Positions 60,939 through 64,000 of a stretch of 64,000 nucleotides of DNA are shown here, one piece after another. Origin of the DNA: Macropodus opercularis (taxonomy: Eukaryota > Chordata > Actinopteri > Anabantiformes > Osphronemidae). How positions within the stretch are numbered: the first letter of the stretch is position 1; each line of letters opens with the position of its first letter. The stretch lies in NCBI GenBank assembly GCA_030770545.1, contig CM061104.1:17431001-17495000 (forward strand), read 5' to 3'. A program made the position numbers and the translations under genes. Below the pieces are notes generated by a model. It worked only from the letters and a program-made list of their open reading frames with translations, searched no databases and was not told the origin of the DNA.

Positions 60939-61823
60939 CCTGACATCTACCTCTGAGGCAACAAGTGACCAAAAGAAACCCAGATCATTTGTTTCTTTTG
61001 TTCATTATTCGAACAGTGTAATGGTGTTGTAGTAAATGGCCCGTACTGTAACATGTCATGTTATCTGGCTATGTGATATCAGTAACAGAATTTGTTGTAC
61101 AATTACCTTTGAGCAAAAATAAACCACCAACACCCCAGTGTTTAGAAGGAACGTGACCAACTTTTGTAGTTTGTATAGAGTGACTTAAAAACGTGTTTAT
61201 TATTTATACTGTGGCAAGAAAGTCAGTGTCCTGGGTTTCTGCATTAATGATCTAATGATCTAATTTTCACCAGTCAATAATTCTCAAACACCAAATTTCA
61301 AATCTTCTAAAACACAGGTACACGTCATCTTTTGGTGAAGTTTAGATCACGTACTCTTTCTTACGGTCCAGACTAGTCTGACATTCGGCAGATTCGCTTC
61401 TTAGGTTGTGGTTACAGGGTTTTTGCTTATTTTGATGGAGTGTGTGTCAGCGGTCACGTAGGCTCCAGCTGCCGCGAGCGCGCATTGGCGGAGCTCGTGC
61501 ACAGCAACACATAGCGCACGGGTCGTTATGGAGGAAGTGGATCTGACGGAGACTTGCGGACTGGCCCGCATGTTGCAAAAACACAAGCACTTCGTATGGT
61601 CCCAAACATAGTTCGTGCAGAGGTGAGCGGCGCTGTTGTTGAGCCCAGAGTCAGTTCGCCACATTATCCGCCAGCAGCTCAGAGCAGGCGCTGCTTCACA
61701 TCAGTTGCAGCCTCTCGCGGGTTCACGCGCGTCTGATCCGGTTGGGTTTGTGCCGCGACGCCGTTTCTCCGCCTGTAAATAAGCACCGGGTCGTGGATTC
61801 AGGAAGGACGCAGACGAACGACA
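60939..61823. promoter_or_regulatory. Protease 3' UTR and CpG-rich ethe1 promoter
   Basis: The protease transcript probably ends at AATAAA 61118-61123. From about 61440 the sequence becomes rich in CG dinucleotides (CCGCGAGCGCGCATTGGCGG, GCGCACGGGTCG), with an ATTGG (inverted CCAAT) at 61483-61487, up to the ethe1 ATG at 61824. This fits a TATA-less, CpG-island promoter of a house-keeping mitochondrial gene. Confidence 0.55.
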
Positions 61824-63800
61824 ATGTGCTCGGTAATAAACGGAGTGAAGCCACTTCAGCGGAGCCTGGCTCTGGCGCTTAGGCTCAGAGCGAGCACGGA
61901 CAGGTTGAGCTGCGCAGTGGCCGCCAGCAGGCGCTTCAGACCCGGCGTGAGCGCTGGCTTTGAACCGACACAAGCCGCCGGCAGAAGGTCCTGCTCCAGC
62001 CTGGCGTTGACCAAAGGACTGCTCTTCAGACAAGTATGTCCACGTTCACTGACGTTAGTAGGTTTCATCTAAGGCTATTTTATCGGGTCAACACGTTTGT
62101 AAACAGGTTTGTTCTAGCAGGCATAGCCGTTAGCTGAAGTTAGCCACCAGCATGAGCCTAATGGTCTTTTAGCATTAGCCAAACTAATTAGCAGCGTTCA
62201 CTCTGTTCGCTTCTCGACAAACACGCTCACCGCGTTGCTTTTGCTCGGTCTTTACAGCAGCCTTGAGCTAAAACTTGGTTCCAGTGAAATGTCGTGGCTG
62301 CATCATGATGACGCTGCACAGCGACAGGTGTGACCAGCAGCCGAGGAATCGCAGTGTGGTTTACTATAACACAGTCTTAAGGTTTAAACGCGCACTTCAT
62401 GGACAGTGGTTGGAGATGAACTGATGTGTTGCCCTCCTGTCGCTCTAAATAGAGACAATAAACATATAGGAGCATTGAGCTTTCTGACCTGTGGCCAGGC
62501 TCTTACGTCCCCTGTGGGGTTTTAGAGCTGTCTTGGAATGTGGGATGAAACGCATGCAGGCAGTAAACAAGCAAACTCCACACAGGCTCCTGCTGACTGG
62601 CAAGTTGAAACCTGAGACCTCCTTCTGTACCACATAGGAAACGTTAAACAAGACACGTCTTCATTACCACATCACAAAATATGGTGCCAGTCATTTCTTT
62701 CATCTGCTGTCTCACTCACACCAGTGATTCACCACATGTTGCCGTTTTCTTGTTTATTGCTGAGTCACTCCTGTGCCCTTTTTTACTCATCAGCTGTTCG
62801 AGTTGGAGAGCAGCACCTACACCTACCTGCTGGTAGACGCAGAGACCAGGGAGGCTGTGCTCATTGATCCGGTGCTGGAGACCATCGACAGGGACCTGAA
62901 GCTCATAGAAGAACTGGGAGTCAATCTTAAAGTGGCAGGTAGCTGTCTTCTAGTAGCTCAACTGTGAGATGTTTAAGTCCTTAAAGTTTGGAAAACAATT
63001 AGCTGGAAATTGATTATTTGCAGTGAACACCCACTGCCACGCCGACCACATCACCAGCACTGGGCTGATGAAGAGAAGACTGGTGGGACTGCAGAGCGCC
63101 ATCTCTAAATTCAGTGGAGCCGCTGCAGACATCCAGCTGTCAGAGGGAGACGAGATCACCTTTGGAAAACAAGTAAGAAGGAAACGTAACAGATTGCGTT
63201 AATTTAATTCATACTGCTCACGTCTGTGGGGGAATAACTGTGCAGTCACGCTGACTTGTCTTTTTAGCACTTGGATGTGTCTCTTTCAGTTGGAGTGTAG
63301 TGTTTATGTACACGCCCTTGCATATTTGACATTTTGGCTCTGTTATCTGTTACAGAGAAATCGATAGCTTGATAGCTGTTTTTAAATAATTTTGTCACTG
63401 CTCTGTTCTAGTATCTGACAGTGAGGGAGACGCCAGGACACACTGACGGCTGCGTGACGCTGGTGTCGGGGGATCAGAGCATGGCTTTTACTGGGGACGC
63501 TCTGCTGATCAGAGGCTGTGGCAGGACCGATTTCCAGCAGGGTAGAGACTCACTGATACGTTGCTTTAATAATCTCGTACTAACTTGTTTTGTTCTTGTG
63601 TTTTATTGCATCCACCCCAGCTGTAAATATAGCTTTTTATAATTATACTGGTACGTGGACACAAGAGGGCAGTATTGCATTCGTTTCCTTTTCTCGTTTC
63701 TCAATGTCAGGCTGCGCTACAAAGCTCTACCAGTCAATTCATCAGAAGATCTTCACCCTGCCTGACCATTGCCTTGTCTACCCAGCACACGACTACTTAG
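61824..63800 (+). CDS. ethe1: Persulfide dioxygenase ETHE1 (3' partial)
   Basis: A mitochondrial iron-dependent sulfur dioxygenase that oxidises glutathione persulfide to sulfite in hydrogen sulfide breakdown. Five exons are present: 61824-62033, 62794-62938, 63024-63172, 63412-63541 and 63711-63800. The metallo-beta-lactamase-fold ligands are visible: THCHADH, PGHTDG, the Asp in [16 protein letters not shown], and YPAHDY near the end. Exon 5 stops in phase 1 at a GTGGGC donor. The last 50 or so residues of the family (TVEEE... onward) lie right of the window. Exon 1 encodes an unusually long Arg/Ser/Ala-rich presequence (about 70 residues before the conserved [13 protein letters not shown], against roughly 25-30 in human), consistent with mitochondrial import. 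Closeness to xrcc1 matches human 19q13.31. Confidence 0.95.
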
Positions 63801-64000
63801 GTGGGCTCGAAACTCACATCTGAATATATACCTCAGAAAGCCATTGGTGTGTTACTTTGCTAATAAACACATTCTGAGCACCAGTCTATTGCCAGGATGT
63901 TTTCACCTTTAGTAACCAGTAATGATGGGCTACGTATCGCTGCAAAAGTAGTAATAATGTACAATTGTTAATTATTTAATGGTGTAGAAAATAAGCAGCA
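63801..64000 (+). other. ethe1 intron with an early poly(A) signal
   Basis: If exon 5 is not spliced, translation adds GLETHI and stops at 63821-63823. An AATAAA follows at 63862-63867. This would give a shortened product that keeps every metal ligand seen. Otherwise it is plain intron up to the window end. Confidence 0.45.

Noticed and set aside
1..64000. tRNA, rRNA, CRISPR, phage or bacterial mobile elements
   Set aside because: I scanned by eye for tRNA boxes, rRNA words and spaced direct repeats and found none. The gene structures are plainly vertebrate.

Overview
The window is vertebrate nuclear DNA, almost certainly from a compact-genome teleost, probably a percomorph. Genes are split into many short exons with GT-AG introns, often of about 100 bp. 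The proteins match vertebrate families throughout, and two short relics match the 3' tail of a fish L2-type LINE. It is not bacterial: there are no operons, ribosome binding sites or CRISPR arrays. I assembled the gene models by hand from reading frame, splice sites and exon phase, and every internal junction given below keeps the frame.

Layout. 1-3.3 kb: etfb (+, first coding exon left of the window). 3.9-7.1 kb: vsig10l (+). 9.8-10.8 kb: lim2 (+). 12.2-13.5 kb: a free fatty acid receptor 2-like GPCR (-). 14.6-15.1 kb: an orphan signal-peptide exon with a TATA box (+), either a tiny gene or a relic. 15.7-18.1 kb: a CD22/Siglec-like receptor with ITIM-type tail (-). 19.0-23.0 kb: a CARD-NACHT-LRR protein (-). 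24.1-26.9 kb: a second Siglec/MAG-like receptor with a YxN-rich tail (+). 28.1-40.1 kb: xrcc1 (+), with a large minisatellite in intron 2. 42.6-53.3 kb: a dopamine D2-like receptor (+), preceded by a pyrimidine tract. 56.1-60.9 kb: a type II transmembrane trypsin-like protease (+). 61.8-64 kb: ethe1 (+), cut by the window edge.

Functionally there are three groups. The house-keeping mitochondrial and repair genes are etfb (electron transfer from acyl-CoA dehydrogenases), ethe1 (sulfur dioxygenase) and xrcc1 (single-strand-break repair scaffold). A compact immune block runs from 12 to 27 kb: a metabolite GPCR, an inhibitory lectin-type receptor, an NLR and a second lectin-type receptor. The remaining genes are tissue specific (lens lim2, neural drd2-like, membrane protease).

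From general knowledge of human gene positions, the window joins sets that lie apart on human 19q13 (ETFB-VSIG10L-LIM2 beside the CD33-type SIGLECs; FFAR-CD22-MAG; XRCC1-ETHE1). It also holds a D2-like receptor next to a transmembrane serine protease, as DRD2-TMPRSS5 do on 11q23. The most unusual items are the xrcc1 intron-2 minisatellite, whose repeat unit carries donor-, branch-point- and acceptor-like motifs; the orphan signal exon at 14.7 kb; the NLR flanked by Siglecs; the VRY (not E/DRY) motif in the fatty acid receptor; and paired upstream ORFs before the dopamine receptor start.
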